A stretch of 64,000 nucleotides of DNA. It comes from CAMLOF01 sp041913045 (lineage in GTDB: Bacteria; Pseudomonadota; Gammaproteobacteria; Burkholderiales; Burkholderiaceae_C). The position numbers and the translations under genes were made by a program. Within the stretch, counting starts at the first letter, position 1; each line of letters begins with the position of its first letter. Of the stretch, positions 25,252 to 37,622 are shown piece after piece. A model generated the notes under the pieces. The model was not told the DNA's origin. It ran no database searches and saw nothing but the letters and a program-made list of their open reading frames with translations. Where the stretch lies: contig JAYSGB010000011.1 in assembly GCA_041913045.1 (NCBI GenBank), positions 1 through 64,000 of the forward strand. Direction: 5' to 3'.

Positions 25252-25596
25252 TCATTTGGTACGGCCACGGTACTTCATGAGTATGTAGGCGGGGCCTGCC
25301 AGGTGGATTTCCTTGTTGTAGGCAAACTCCACCACGATTTTGTCGTTTTCCTTGCTGATTTCGAGGTCACGGCCACTGACGGCCTCGAAATAGTCCGCAG
25401 CCTTCGACTTGTCGAAAGCGTTGCGAATTTCCAGAACTGTGCTGCCCGACTCGGCAGCACGCTGGGCAGCTTTCATGATGGCCTGGTATTCCATGACCGT
25501 GGGGGCCACTTGCGCAGCAACCACGGCCACGACGGCCACGATGGCGCCAATGAACGCCACCCCCAGGAAGGTCACTCCACGCTGTTTTTGTTTCAT
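25252..25596 (-). CDS. DUF4845-family membrane protein
   Basis: A 114-residue protein with an N-terminal pilin-like hydrophobic helix (residues 8-30, VTFLGVAFIGAIVAVVAVVAA) after a short basic stretch, then a small soluble domain outside the cytoplasm. Genes of this family lie between lepB and rnc in many beta- and gamma-proteobacteria. Its function is unknown. The ATG at 25596 gives MKQKQRGVTFLG; an upstream frame extension lacks family similarity. Confidence 0.85.
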   Translation of the reverse strand: MKQKQRGVTFLGVAFIGAIVAVVAVVAAQVAPTVMEYQAIMKAAQRAAESGSTVLEIRNAFDKSKAADYFEAVSGRDLEISKENDKIVVEFAYNKEIHLAGPAYILMKYRGRTK

Positions 25597-25660
25597 CTGC
25601 CCTGCTCCAAGCTTTGATAAGACCAAGCTACATCTTAATTCGTTGCCGGGCACAGAGCTA

Positions 25661-26640
25661 TCATTCAAAAGAGCCGATGCGCTTGAAATCGCCGAAGTTC
25701 ATCCAGACAAAGAACGCCTTGCCGACGATGTTGGCCTCTGGCACAAACCCCCAATAGCGCGAATCCAGCGAATTGTCGCGGTTGTCACCCATCATGAAGT
25801 AATGGCCTTCGGGAACCTTGCAGACCACGCCTTCCACGGTGTAGCGGCAATGGTCCTTGCCTGGAAAGTCGCTCGCCCCGGGAACGAACGCCGGGCGGTC
25901 ATTGTCGTTGAGCGTGTTGTAGTGCTTGCCGTTGAGGTTCTCACCGAACTGGCGCGAATAGCGCATGCTGTCGGAATCGTAGAACTCGGGTTGGGGCGAC
26001 TTATCCACGGGCTTGCCGTTGATGAACAACTGCTTGTTCAAGTAGGCCACTTCGTCGCCAGGCACCCCGATCACCCGCTTGATGTAGTCCAGGCTGGGCT
26101 GCGGCGGGTAACGGAAGACCATCACGTCGCCGCGCTGGGGTTCGTTGTTGCTGATGATCTTGGTGTTGATCACCGGCAGGCGCACGCCATAGTGGAATTT
26201 GTTGACGAGGATAAGGTCGCCCACACGCAGCGTCGGGATCATGGAGCCCGAAGGAATCTTGAAAGGCTCGAACAAGAAGGAGCGCAGAACGAACACCACC
26301 AGGATCACCGGAAAGAGCCCTGCGGTCCAGTCCAGCCACCAGGGCTGCATCAGCAACTTCTCGCGCGATGCCTGGACGTCCACGTTGTCGCCCTTGACGC
26401 CCAGTTTGTCCAGTTCAGCCTGGCGGCGCGCATGTTCCGCTGCCAGCGAGTCTGCGGCACGCTGGCGCTGTGGCAAAAAGTAAAACCGCTCGGCAAGCCA
26501 ATAGGCACCCGTCACCACCACCGCCAGAAACAGCAGCAGCGCAAAATTGCCTTCGATCATGCCCAGGTACCACGCGCCACCGTAAGCGGCAAAGGCACCC
26601 AGCACCAGCGCGGTCAGCGCGCTCATGTTCTGGTTGTTCA

Positions 26641-26644
<4 letters not shown>
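25661..26644 (-). CDS. lepB: Signal peptidase I
   Basis: Removes signal peptides from exported preproteins at the inner membrane. The 327-residue protein has two or three N-terminal membrane helices, nucleophile Ser134 in PSGSMIPTL, general base Lys189 in YIKRVIGVPGD and the box-E motif MGDNRDNSLDSR. Two adjacent ATGs (26644, 26641) are possible; the GGAGG site fits the second slightly better. The lepA stop overlaps the start, so lepA and lepB are coupled. Confidence 0.96.
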
Positions 26645-28452
<1,808 letters not shown>

Positions 28453-28535
28453 CACTAACGTTCAAACACGGTGTACGGCATGGTGCCAAAACGGCTGCAC
28501 GGACGCCGCCACCGGCAGAAACCCCGGCGAACTAC

Positions 28536-28565
28536 AAAAAAAGGCGCGTCAGCGGCTGACGCGCC
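28536..28565 (-). terminator. Intrinsic terminator after degP
   Basis: On the minus strand GGCGCGTCAGC pairs with GCTGACGCGCC and is followed by seven Ts (28536-28542). It ends the rpoE-rseA-rseB-degP transcript before lepA. The 170-bp spacer must then hold the lepA promoter; I do not see a convincing -35/-10 pair in it. Confidence 0.85.
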
Positions 28566-28625
28566 TGGAACCAACAATCTGGCAACTGCGATGGTTGGAC
28601 CTAGATTGTAGGCAAAAACCGGTTT

Positions 28626-30137
28626 TCAGCGGTTGGACGGCCGGATCAGGGCATATTGAGCCCAGTCACCACGGCGGATCAGCACGCTCACCGGGCGGTT
28701 CTTTTCCAGCTTTGAGACGGCGCGCTCGAAGTCCTTCACCGTAGCGATCTGCTGGTTGCCCAGCGCAACAATGACATCGTCTTCGCGGATGCCAGCTCGC
28801 GCCGAAGCGCCTTCTGCGCCTGCGACCAGCACGCCACCCTGTACCTTCAGTTCCTGACGTTCGGCGGCAGTGAGGTCACGCACCGCGAGCCCCAGCGACT
28901 GGGCCACATCGGACGACGGAGGCGTCTTGCCAGCAGGGCGCTCGGCCTGGGCAACCTGATCGGCTTCCAGCGCGGCCACGGTCACCCTCAGTTCCTTGAA
29001 GGCACCACGTCGCCACACAGTCACCGTGGACTTCGCACCGGGAGCGGTATTGCCCACGATGCGCGGCAGATCCGCCGACTTCTCTACGGGCTTGCCGTCA
29101 AACTTGACGATGATGTCACCCGGCTCTATACCCGCTTTGGCCGCAGGCGAGCCATCCTCGACGCCGCGCACCAAGGCGCCCTCAGCCTTGGCCAACCCCA
29201 ACGAGTCAGCAAGCTCTTTCGTCACGCTGTCAATGGCCACACCGATGCGACCCCGCGTAACCTTGCCGCTGGTACGCAACTGCTCTGAAACACGCACTGC
29301 CTCATCAATGGGAATGGCAAAGGAAATGCCCTGGAAACCGCCGGAGCGCGAGTAGATCTGGCTGTTGATGCCCACCACCTCTCCGCGCAGGTTGATCAGC
29401 GGCCCGCCCGAGTTGCCGGGGTTGATGGCCACGTCGGTCTGGATGAAAGGCAGGTAGTCGCCCGTATCGCGCTGCTTGGCACTGACGATGCCCGCCGTCA
29501 CGGTGTTTTCCAGGCCAAAAGGCGAGCCGATGGCCATTACCCACTCACCCACGCGCAACCTGTTTACGTCGCCAATGCGCACCGGTTTCAGGCCGCTGGC
29601 CTCGATCTTGACGACAGCCACATCGGTACGTTTGTCGGAGCCCACAACCTTGGCCTTGAACTCACGCTTGTCTGTGAGCGTGACAACCATTTCGTCGGCA
29701 CCATCGACCACGTGGGCGTTGGTCATGATGTAGCCGTCGCTGCTGAGGACAAAACCTGAACCTACGCCGCGTGGCCGCTCCGCGTCTGGCCCGCGGTCGG
29801 GACGCTGCGGCCCACGCGGCGAAGCACCAGGGGGAATCGGAATACCGAAATGGCGGAAGAACTCGCGCATCTGCTCTTCGGCATCGTCGCCGGGGCCTTC
29901 ACGCTGGCTCACACGTTCCACGGTGCGGATGTTGACCACGGACGGGCCCACCTGATCCACCAGCGCAGTGAAGTCGGGCAGCCCAGTGACCAGGGGAGCA
30001 GACGGCGCTGCAGGTTGCGTTTGCGCAACCACGTCCGAGTGGCTTGCAGACCAGAGGACTGCTGACAAGGACAGCGCGGCCACGGCAGCCACACCATAAC
30101 GCTTCAAACGACGATCAACGGAAATACCTGTTTCCAT
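28626..30137 (-). CDS. mucD: DegP/MucD-type periplasmic serine protease
   Basis: Do-family protease-chaperone for misfolded envelope proteins. The 503-residue protein has an N-terminal signal or anchor segment (residues 14-30). The trypsin-like domain has His142 (TNAHVVDGADE), Asp172 (KRTDVAVVKI) and Ser243 (NPGNSGGPL). Two PDZ domains follow (about residues 270-370 and 405-500). A Gly/Pro/Arg-rich loop at 103-124 precedes the protease. Location as last gene of the rpoE operon matches mucD. Confidence 0.93.
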   Translation of the reverse strand: METGISVDRRLKRYGVAAVAALSLSAVLWSASHSDVVAQTQPAAPSAPLVTGLPDFTALVDQVGPSVVNIRTVERVSQREGPGDDAEEQMREFFRHFGIPIPPGASPRGPQRPDRGPDAERPRGVGSGFVLSSDGYIMTNAHVVDGADEMVVTLTDKREFKAKVVGSDKRTDVAVVKIEASGLKPVRIGDVNRLRVGEWVMAIGSPFGLENTVTAGIVSAKQRDTGDYLPFIQTDVAINPGNSGGPLINLRGEVVGINSQIYSRSGGFQGISFAIPIDEAVRVSEQLRTSGKVTRGRIGVAIDSVTKELADSLGLAKAEGALVRGVEDGSPAAKAGIEPGDIIVKFDGKPVEKSADLPRIVGNTAPGAKSTVTVWRRGAFKELRVTVAALEADQVAQAERPAGKTPPSSDVAQSLGLAVRDLTAAERQELKVQGGVLVAGAEGASARAGIREDDVIVALGNQQIATVKDFERAVSKLEKNRPVSVLIRRGDWAQYALIRPSNR

Positions 30138-30176
30138 GGAAACTCCAAATCATCTCCGGGAACGGAACAGAAAACG

Positions 30177-31211
30177 TCAGCGGGTACGCTCAAGCGCTTC
30201 GACAAACTGGCGCAAGGTATCCAGGGGCACTTCACCCATGGCTGTGACCCAGTGGTCACCCAGGCGCCTGGTCAGTGAATGCGTTGCTCCTGCCGACAAT
30301 GCCTTTTCCTTGGTGTGCCTTTTCGGATCAAAGGTTTCCAGGAAAAGCGACACGGACGCGAGTCCGTCAGAAAACACCCACTGCACTGCTGAGGGGGTGC
30401 GGGCTTCAGCGTCCGAACGGGTATGGCAACTCATGGACTGGAAACCCTGCACCGGCTGGCTCATGCGCCAACCCTCAGCTTCCGGCGTGGTCTTGCGCAG
30501 CACCGGCTTGACCAGCTGGTAGCCCTTCGGGGTTTCCATTTGCTTGGCAAGCACGTCCATCTTCACAGGCGCGTCAAACTGCAATTCGGTGAATGCGACT
30601 TGCTCAAGCACCTGGCCGCTGGTATCACGGGTCTGCAGCTTCATCACCAAGCCGGTTTTCTTCTCCGACCAGACACGATAGCCATAGCGCAGTTCATCCT
30701 TCGGCAGAAAATCCACCACAGCAGCGTCGTAACCGGCAATGCGCTCAGAGCCGACGATGCGAGCTGCATAAAGGTTCTCGATCTGCTGCCCGGGTGCCTT
30801 GAGCAGGTCCGGGAACAGACGCAACGCTTCACGCTTTTCCTTCAGGGCGATCTTCGCTTCAGGAACCAGTGTCAGCACCTCGTCGTTACGACGAAGGGTG
30901 GTGCGGGCAGTACCCGTAAGCGTTTCAATGCGCTCCATCTGCTGCACGCCATCGCAAACGTGCCAGATCTTGGACGCCGCGATTTCCGGCCCTGCAGAGA
31001 CAACGAAGGTGCCAATGTAGGCACGCCGCCGAGACGCTTCGTGTAGACGCTCCAGCCACTGGTGGATACTCATCTCCTGCACGGAAGACGCCGCAGCCAC
31101 AGGCGCCACCTTGGCGAAGTCACCGGCCCATGCAGTCAGCGGCGACCATGCCAGCACCGCAGACACCGCGCCCACACCGACACAGGTTCTGGCGAAGGGG
31201 AACATACTCAT
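30177..31211 (-). CDS. rseB: RseB/MucB sigma-E regulatory protein
   Basis: Periplasmic sensor that protects RseA from cleavage and releases it on envelope stress. The 344-residue protein has a signal peptide ending near TAWA (residues 1-28), then the LolA-like MucB_RseB N-terminal domain (from SIHQWLERLHEASRRRAYIGTF) and the C-terminal domain. The ATG at 31211 lies 7 bp after rseA. The upstream in-frame extension would run into rseA and is discarded. Confidence 0.92.
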   Translation of the reverse strand: MSMFPFARTCVGVGAVSAVLAWSPLTAWAGDFAKVAPVAAASSVQEMSIHQWLERLHEASRRRAYIGTFVVSAGPEIAASKIWHVCDGVQQMERIETLTGTARTTLRRNDEVLTLVPEAKIALKEKREALRLFPDLLKAPGQQIENLYAARIVGSERIAGYDAAVVDFLPKDELRYGYRVWSEKKTGLVMKLQTRDTSGQVLEQVAFTELQFDAPVKMDVLAKQMETPKGYQLVKPVLRKTTPEAEGWRMSQPVQGFQSMSCHTRSDAEARTPSAVQWVFSDGLASVSLFLETFDPKRHTKEKALSAGATHSLTRRLGDHWVTAMGEVPLDTLRQFVEALERTR

Positions 31212-31218
31212 CGTCACT

Positions 31219-31914
31219 TCAACGCTGCGGTGTTTCGTAGGTGGCATTGCGCAGGAACCCAGCCGGCATCTGCAAGGCAGACATACCGCCGTACTGCCGG
31301 TGCGCCGCCAGAAGTTCTTCAAGCTGGGGGTCTCTCAAAACCACGCCACGCTCTGTAACAACGGCCTGAGCACGCGGCTGCTCTTCAGCGGCCACCTGAA
31401 TCACAGGCGTTGCTGGCGAGGAAGCCTGGGCCAGTTGCGGCCCGGACTGAGGCTGTACCGCGACATGCCAAGCGACGGCAGCCACCGCAGCCAAGGTCGC
31501 CATGCCAGCCACCATCTTCCAGCGGAATACGGCGTCATTCGCTGCTGGCAAGCCTGGCAGTGCCAGTGTCACGGGCTTGTCTTCAACGCGCTTAGGCTTG
31601 ATGACCACGGCCTCTTCGGAGACGATACGGGCCATGACTCCCGCGACGAACGCCTGGTCAGCCGGGGCTGGCGCGTGGTCACCCGCACGCAAGGCCTCAC
31701 CCAGCCAGTGATATTCGCTCCAGGCCTGACGCAACCCAGCGTCATTGGAATAGGCCTCGCACAGACCGGACCAGTCTGATTCAGAGGCCGGTTTCTGGCC
31801 ATCAGCCAAAGCAGACAACTGTTCACGCAGAAACGCCGTCTGCCTGACTTGATCAGCATCAGATGGCTGCGCCGCCGCGCCAGCGGCTGCTTGGTTGTTT
31901 AGCTTGGTCTGCAT
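31219..31914 (-). CDS. rseA: Anti-sigma-E factor RseA
   Basis: Inner-membrane anti-sigma factor that holds RpoE until it is cleaved by regulated proteolysis. The 231-residue protein has the N-terminal sigma-binding helices (REQLSALADGQ ... WSEYHWLGEALR). A single membrane helix follows at about residues 144-163 (KMVAGMATLAAVAAVAWHVA), then a periplasmic Gln/Pro-rich tail. The ATG at 31914 is preferred over an upstream start seven codons earlier. Confidence 0.9.
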   Translation of the reverse strand: MQTKLNNQAAAGAAAQPSDADQVRQTAFLREQLSALADGQKPASESDWSGLCEAYSNDAGLRQAWSEYHWLGEALRAGDHAPAPADQAFVAGVMARIVSEEAVVIKPKRVEDKPVTLALPGLPAANDAVFRWKMVAGMATLAAVAAVAWHVAVQPQSGPQLAQASSPATPVIQVAAEEQPRAQAVVTERGVVLRDPQLEELLAAHRQYGGMSALQMPAGFLRNATYETPQR

Positions 31915-31944
31915 GGTCTTTGACTTCCAGTTCACACGCCCGGC

Positions 31945-32589
31945 TCACCAGCGCTTGCCCGACTGCCGCTCCAGCATCGGTTTGATGCGTGCGGATATGG
32001 CCTCCCGCGCCCGGAAAATCCGGGAACGGACGGTGCCGATAGGGCAATCGAGCGCCTGCGCGATTTCTTCGTAGCTGAGTCCTTCGATTTCCCGCAGGGT
32101 GATAGCCTGCCCCAACTCCTTGGGTAAGGCTTCCATCGCCGCATTCACGGCCTCGGCGATTTCCTTGCTGGCCAGCACCGCTTCAGGGGTCTCGGCATCG
32201 GCTACCTGTGCGTTTAGTTCGTGTTCCAAGCCGGAAGTTTCATCGTCGTCATTCGATTTCAAAGAACTCATCAACACGACCGGGTCGCGCTTGAGTTCCA
32301 TGAGTTGCTTCTTGGCAGTGTTGACGGCGATGCGGTACAGCCAGGTGTAGAACTGCGCCTCACCCCGGAACTGCGCAAGAGCCCGGTAGGCACGGATGAA
32401 AGTTTCCTGCGCAATGTCCTGGACAAGGTCGCTGTCTCTGACCATCCGCCCCACCAGACGCTCCACTCGACGCTGGTACTTGACCACAAGCATTTCGTAG
32501 GCACGAGCGTCTCCGGCCAGCGTGCGCTGCACGAGCATGGCGTCGCTGTCAGGTGAAGGGGGTGATGGTGTAGGAGGAGAATCGGTCAT
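31945..32589 (-). CDS. rpoE: RNA polymerase sigma-E factor
   Basis: Group 4 (ECF) sigma factor for envelope stress. The 214-residue protein has region 2 with DLVQDIAQETFIRAYRALAQF and region 4 with LREIEGLSYEEIAQALDCPIGTVRSRIFRAR. The first ~18 residues form a Pro/Ser-rich extension (MTDSPPTPSPPSPDSD). The ATG at 32589 gives a family-like length. It is first in rpoE-rseA-rseB-mucD. I could not find a clear sigma-E type promoter in the 56 bp upstream. Confidence 0.95.
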   Translation of the reverse strand: MTDSPPTPSPPSPDSDAMLVQRTLAGDARAYEMLVVKYQRRVERLVGRMVRDSDLVQDIAQETFIRAYRALAQFRGEAQFYTWLYRIAVNTAKKQLMELKRDPVVLMSSLKSNDDDETSGLEHELNAQVADAETPEAVLASKEIAEAVNAAMEALPKELGQAITLREIEGLSYEEIAQALDCPIGTVRSRIFRAREAISARIKPMLERQSGKRW

Positions 32590-32645
32590 AGGGACGTCTT
32601 GGCGGGCAAATATACCCGAAGGCGCCAACACAGGATCAGAAGGGG

Positions 32646-33113
32646 TCAGGCTTCATGCGCCTTGAGTGCGCGCCGGATGTCGTCCCAATGGGTTGGGTCG
32701 CCCGTGTTTTCCAACCAGACCCACCATGCCAAGCCCGCCGCATTGTGCAGGCGCAGCAACACAACGTGCTGCAAGTCCCAGACCCATTCGACACGTTCTA
32801 GCGGCGTGCCCTGGCGGTATGCCGAGCTGAACCACAACCATGTGCCGCCGGGTTCATCCGGCTCGCGCTGTGCGAGGGCGACTTCCCACCGCAAAGTGCC
32901 ATACAGGGGGCGGCGCAAGCGCCAAAGACCCCAAGCTGCACAAAACAGGCCCAGCTAGGTGGAGAACCACCATGCACCGGGCCATGCGCCCTTGCCCAGA
33001 GAGAACAGCCAAAAAGCTTGACCGCATGACCAGGCCAACACCAGCAGCAGGAAAACGCCTTGCGCAAAAACACTGCGCCCCGCCGGATATTCCACCGAAG
33101 GGGCGCAGTACAT
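32646..33113 (-). pseudogene. YgfX/CptA-like membrane protein, split by an amber codon
   Basis: Reading from the ATG at 33113, the frame gives two membrane segments (SVFAQGVFLLLVLAWSCGQ and GLFCAAWGLW) and a cytoplasmic domain. It is interrupted by one in-frame TAG at 32955-32957. After the TAG the same frame stays open to 32646. The C-terminal part (YGTLRWEV ... VVLLRLHNAAG ... HWDDIRRALKAHE) resembles E. coli YgfX, which ends with a W..LRR helix. Genes of this type lie between fabF and rpoE in related genomes as I recall them. Either a recent nonsense mutation, a sequencing error or a short functional product is possible. Without the stop the product would be 155 residues. Confidence 0.65.
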
Positions 33114-33135
33114 GAGAGCAGACTGGAAGGCCGGG

Positions 33136-34380
<1,245 letters not shown>

Positions 34381-34386
34381 CGGCTA

Positions 34387-34626
34387 TCAGGCCTTCTGGT
34401 GGGCGACTGCGTAGTCGATGGCGTTTTGCACCGTGGTGATCTTCTCGGCGTCTTCGTCGGGGATCTCGATACCGAATTCGTCTTCGAGAGCCATCACCAG
34501 TTCCACGGTGTCGAGCGAGTCGGCGCCCAGATCGGCCACGAAAGCCTTCTCGTTGGTCACCTGGGACTCTTCCACGCCGAGTTGTTCGGCAATGATTTTC
34601 TTCACACGTGCTTCGATATCGCTCAT
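34387..34626 (-). CDS. acpP: Acyl carrier protein
   Basis: Carries growing acyl chains on phosphopantetheine at Ser37 (LGADSLDTVE). The 79-residue acidic protein matches AcpP along its whole length (MSDIEARVKKIIAEQLGVEE). The ribosome site is GAGGG upstream of the ATG. It has its own likely promoter in the 146-bp spacer to fabG. Confidence 0.98.
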   Translation of the reverse strand: MSDIEARVKKIIAEQLGVEESQVTNEKAFVADLGADSLDTVELVMALEDEFGIEIPDEDAEKITTVQNAIDYAVAHQKA

Positions 34627-34662
34627 ATATCCCTCTGAGGGTAGTTGATTTGCAAGGCCGCC

Positions 34663-34692
34663 ATTTTAGCCGGGGTGGGAATGGACGCCCAA
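34663..34692 (-). promoter_or_regulatory. Candidate acpP promoter
   Basis: On the minus strand TTGGGC (34687-34692) and TAAAAT (34663-34668) are separated by 18 bp, upstream of the acpP start. This would let AcpP be made above the level of the upstream fab genes. Confidence 0.4.
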
Positions 34693-34772
34693 AAGCTTGT
34701 CCAGAGCCCACCCGGACCCCGAGGCGGGCGTTCGGGGGCCGATGTTAGCGCATGCGCGCCACCAGCGGGAAA

Positions 34773-35522
34773 TCAGGCCATGAACATGCCGCCGTTGACG
34801 TGCAGTTCCTGACCGGTGACGTAGGCCGCCTGCGGGCTGGCCAGGTAAGCCACCGCATGGGCGATGTCTGCCGGTTTACCCAGGTGCCCCAGGGGAATCT
34901 GGCCCAGCAGGGCCTTTTGCTGCTCCTCGGGCAGGCTGGCGGTCATGTCGGTTTCAATGAAACCCGGTGCCACGCAGTTGACGGTGATGTTGCGGCTGCC
35001 CAGCTCGCGCGCCAGCGCGCGGGTCATGCCAGCCACGCCAGCCTTGGCGGCGGCATAGTTGGCCTGACCGGGGTTGCCAGACGCACCCACCACGCTGGTG
35101 ATGCTGATGATGCGGCCGTAGCGCTGCTTCATCATTGGGCGGATGACGGCGCGACTCATGCGGAAGACGGCCTTGAGGTTGGTGTCGAGCACCGCGTCCC
35201 AGTCTTCGTCCTTCAGGCGCATGGCCAGCATGTCGCGGGTGATGCCAGCGTTGTTGACCAGCACGTGCAGGGCGCCGTGTTCCTTGACGATGGCGTCGAT
35301 GAGCGCCTCGGCCTCGGCGGCGTTGTTGACATCCAGCTTGGCGCCTCGGCAGGCCTCGAAATGGGCCAGCGCCTGGGAGATCTTCGCGGCGCCGTCCTCA
35401 GAGGTGGCGGTACCGATGACCTTGAGCCCCTTGCGGGCCAGTTCCAGGGCGATGGCCGCGCCGATGCCGCGCGATGCACCCGTGACCAGAGCGACCTGGC
35501 CAGCAAATACGTTTTCAGACAT
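34773..35522 (-). CDS. fabG: 3-oxoacyl-ACP reductase
   Basis: NADPH-dependent reductase of the fatty-acid elongation cycle. The 249-residue protein has the cofactor loop GASRGIG near residue 15, NNAG, and the catalytic Ser143, Tyr156 and Lys160 (YAAAKAG). The ATG at 35522 is chosen because AAGAGGAG lies 8 bases upstream; a GTG three codons earlier is the alternative. It is 18 bp after fabD. Confidence 0.97.
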   Translation of the reverse strand: MSENVFAGQVALVTGASRGIGAAIALELARKGLKVIGTATSEDGAAKISQALAHFEACRGAKLDVNNAAEAEALIDAIVKEHGALHVLVNNAGITRDMLAMRLKDEDWDAVLDTNLKAVFRMSRAVIRPMMKQRYGRIISITSVVGASGNPGQANYAAAKAGVAGMTRALARELGSRNITVNCVAPGFIETDMTASLPEEQQKALLGQIPLGHLGKPADIAHAVAYLASPQAAYVTGQELHVNGGMFMA

Positions 35523-35540
35523 GTTGTTCACTCCTCTTGT

Positions 35541-36491
35541 TCAGCCCAGCAGCGCCTTGACCTCAGCCAACGTGGCCGGATCGTACAAGGCTGCGCTGGC
35601 CAGTTCCGCATCAATACGCTTGACCATGCCCGCCAGCACCTTGCCGGGGCCACACTCCACCACCGTGGTGATGCCACGCGCCTTGAGAGCACGCACGCTC
35701 TCCACCCAGCGCACCGGCCCGAAGGCCTGGCGGTACAGCGCCTCGCGGATCGCGTCGGCATCCGCCTGCACAGCCACGTCGATGTTGTTGAGCACGGGGA
35801 TCTGCGGCACGGCCAGCGTGGTAGCTGCCAGCTTCTCCTTCAGGCGCTCGGCGGCGGGCTTCATCAGGCTGGAATGGAAGGGTGCGGACACAGGCAGCGG
35901 CAGCGCACGCTTGGCACCATTGGCCTTGAGCACTTCGCAGGCCTTTTCAACGGCAGCCTTGCTGCCTGCAATCACCGTTTGGGCGGGGTCGTTGAAGTTG
36001 ACCGCCTCGACCACTTCGCCGCTGCCAGCGGCAAAGGCGGCTTGCGCCTCGGCGCAACCGGCCTTGACCTTGTCAGCCTCCATGCCCAGGATGGCCGCCA
36101 TGGCGCCCGTGCCCACGGGCACGGCGTCTTGCATGGCCTGCGCGCGGAACCGCACCAGCGGCGCGGCCTGTGCCAGCGTCAACACGCCAGAAGCCACCAG
36201 TGCCGAGTACTCACCCAGGGAATGCCCTGCAACGGCCGCTGGCAGTGCGCCGCCTTCGGCACGCCAGACGCGCCACGCCGCCACCCCCGCCACCAGCATG
36301 ACGGGCTGGGTGTTGGTGGTCAGGGCCAAGGCTTCCTTGGGGCCTTCGTGGATCAGCTTGGCCACGTCTTCGCCCAGCGCATCGGAAGCTTCACGAAGCG
36401 TTTCGGCCACAACAGGGTGATCGCCCCAGGCGTCGAGCATGCCGACGGATTGGGAGCCTTGCCCAGGAAAAACAAACGCGAATGTGGTCAT
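35541..36491 (-). CDS. fabD: Malonyl-CoA-ACP transacylase
   Basis: Loads malonyl groups onto AcpP. The 316-residue protein starts MTTFAFVFPGQGSQSVGM and has nucleophile Ser91 in AGHSLGEYSALV and the histidine motif in SAPFHSSLM. The ATG at 36491 has AGGAG upstream. It sits between fabH and fabG as in E. coli. Confidence 0.97.
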   Translation of the reverse strand: MTTFAFVFPGQGSQSVGMLDAWGDHPVVAETLREASDALGEDVAKLIHEGPKEALALTTNTQPVMLVAGVAAWRVWRAEGGALPAAVAGHSLGEYSALVASGVLTLAQAAPLVRFRAQAMQDAVPVGTGAMAAILGMEADKVKAGCAEAQAAFAAGSGEVVEAVNFNDPAQTVIAGSKAAVEKACEVLKANGAKRALPLPVSAPFHSSLMKPAAERLKEKLAATTLAVPQIPVLNNIDVAVQADADAIREALYRQAFGPVRWVESVRALKARGITTVVECGPGKVLAGMVKRIDAELASAALYDPATLAEVKALLG

Positions 36492-36576
36492 GGAAAAAAT
36501 CTCCTGTGTGAGGGCGCCATCCGGGTGGCGCCTGGATGAACGTGACCGGGGCGGCGTGTGCGCCCCGCCCCAAGCG

Positions 36577-37596
36577 TCAGAGGCGCACCAGCACCGCGCC
36601 CCAGGTGAAGCCGCCACCCACGCCTTCAAGCATGAGGCTCTGGCCTGGGCGGATCTGCCCATTGCGCACGCCGTGGTCCAACGCCAGCGGAATGGACGCC
36701 GCAGAGGTGTTGCCATGCTGGTCCACGGTGACGATCACCTTGTCCATGGGCAGCTTGAGCTTGCGCGCCGTGCTTTGCATGATGCGGATATTGGCTTGGT
36801 GGGGCACCAGCCAGTCGATGTCGGCATCGGTCTTGCCTGCCTTGGCCAGCGCGGCGCGGGCGGCATCTTCCAGCAGGCCTACGGCCAGCTTGAACACAGC
36901 CTGACCGTCCATCTTGAGCAACGGGTCGCCCAGCACCTGGCCGCCGCTGACCGTACCCGGCACGCAGAGGATGCCTGTGTGTCTACCGTCAGCATGAATG
37001 TCGCTGGCCAGCACGCCGGGGCCGTTGCCGTCGTGCTCGCAAGCTTCCAGCACCACAGCGCCAGCGCCGTCGCCGAACAGTACGCAAGTGGTGCGGTCGT
37101 TGAAGTCGAGGATGCGCGAGAACACCTCGGCACCCACCACCAGCGCGCGCTGCGCAGCGCCGGTCTGGATCATGGCGTCAGCCACCGTGAGTGCGTAGAT
37201 GAATCCACTGCAAACGGCTTGCACGTCAAAGGCCGGGCCACCGGCTGCGTCAGCCTGCCCTTGGGCCGCAGCATGTTCCGACAACTTGCGCTGCAGGATG
37301 GTGGCCGTGGAGGGGAACACCATGTCGGGCGTGGACGTGGCCACGATGATGAGGTCGATGTCACCGACCTGGCGGTCGGCCGCCTCCAGCGCCTTGAGAC
37401 AGGCCTGCAGGGCCAGATCGCTGGCGTTGACGCCGTCGTCCACGTAGTGACGGGCGCGGATGCCAGTGCGTTCGACGATCCATTCGTCGCTGGTCTCGAT
37501 GCCGCGCTCGGCGAGCAGCGCGACCATGTCGGCATTGGTCAGGCGGCGCGGCGGCAGATGGCTGCCCGTGCCGGTGATGCGGGAGTAACGTCTCAT
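36577..37596 (-). CDS. fabH: 3-oxoacyl-ACP synthase III
   Basis: Starts fatty-acid synthesis by condensing acetyl-CoA with malonyl-ACP. The 339-residue protein has Cys129 in FDVQAVCSGF and the VPHQANIRI motif with the catalytic His. Compared with E. coli FabH (317 residues, Cys112) it has about 15 extra residues, mainly a polar Ala/Gln-rich stretch at about 107-120 (SEHAAAQGQADAAG) just before the active-site strand. It is between plsX and fabD. Confidence 0.96.
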   Translation of the reverse strand: MRRYSRITGTGSHLPPRRLTNADMVALLAERGIETSDEWIVERTGIRARHYVDDGVNASDLALQACLKALEAADRQVGDIDLIIVATSTPDMVFPSTATILQRKLSEHAAAQGQADAAGGPAFDVQAVCSGFIYALTVADAMIQTGAAQRALVVGAEVFSRILDFNDRTTCVLFGDGAGAVVLEACEHDGNGPGVLASDIHADGRHTGILCVPGTVSGGQVLGDPLLKMDGQAVFKLAVGLLEDAARAALAKAGKTDADIDWLVPHQANIRIMQSTARKLKLPMDKVIVTVDQHGNTSAASIPLALDHGVRNGQIRPGQSLMLEGVGGGFTWGAVLVRL

Positions 37597-37622
37597 GTGA
37601 TCTGGCAGGAGGAAGGACGCCT

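Noticed and set aside
32798..33073. A Cys-rich 91-codon minus-strand frame between rpoE and fabF
   Set aside because: It is a different frame of the region better explained by the amber-split YgfX-like gene and has no protein-like pattern.
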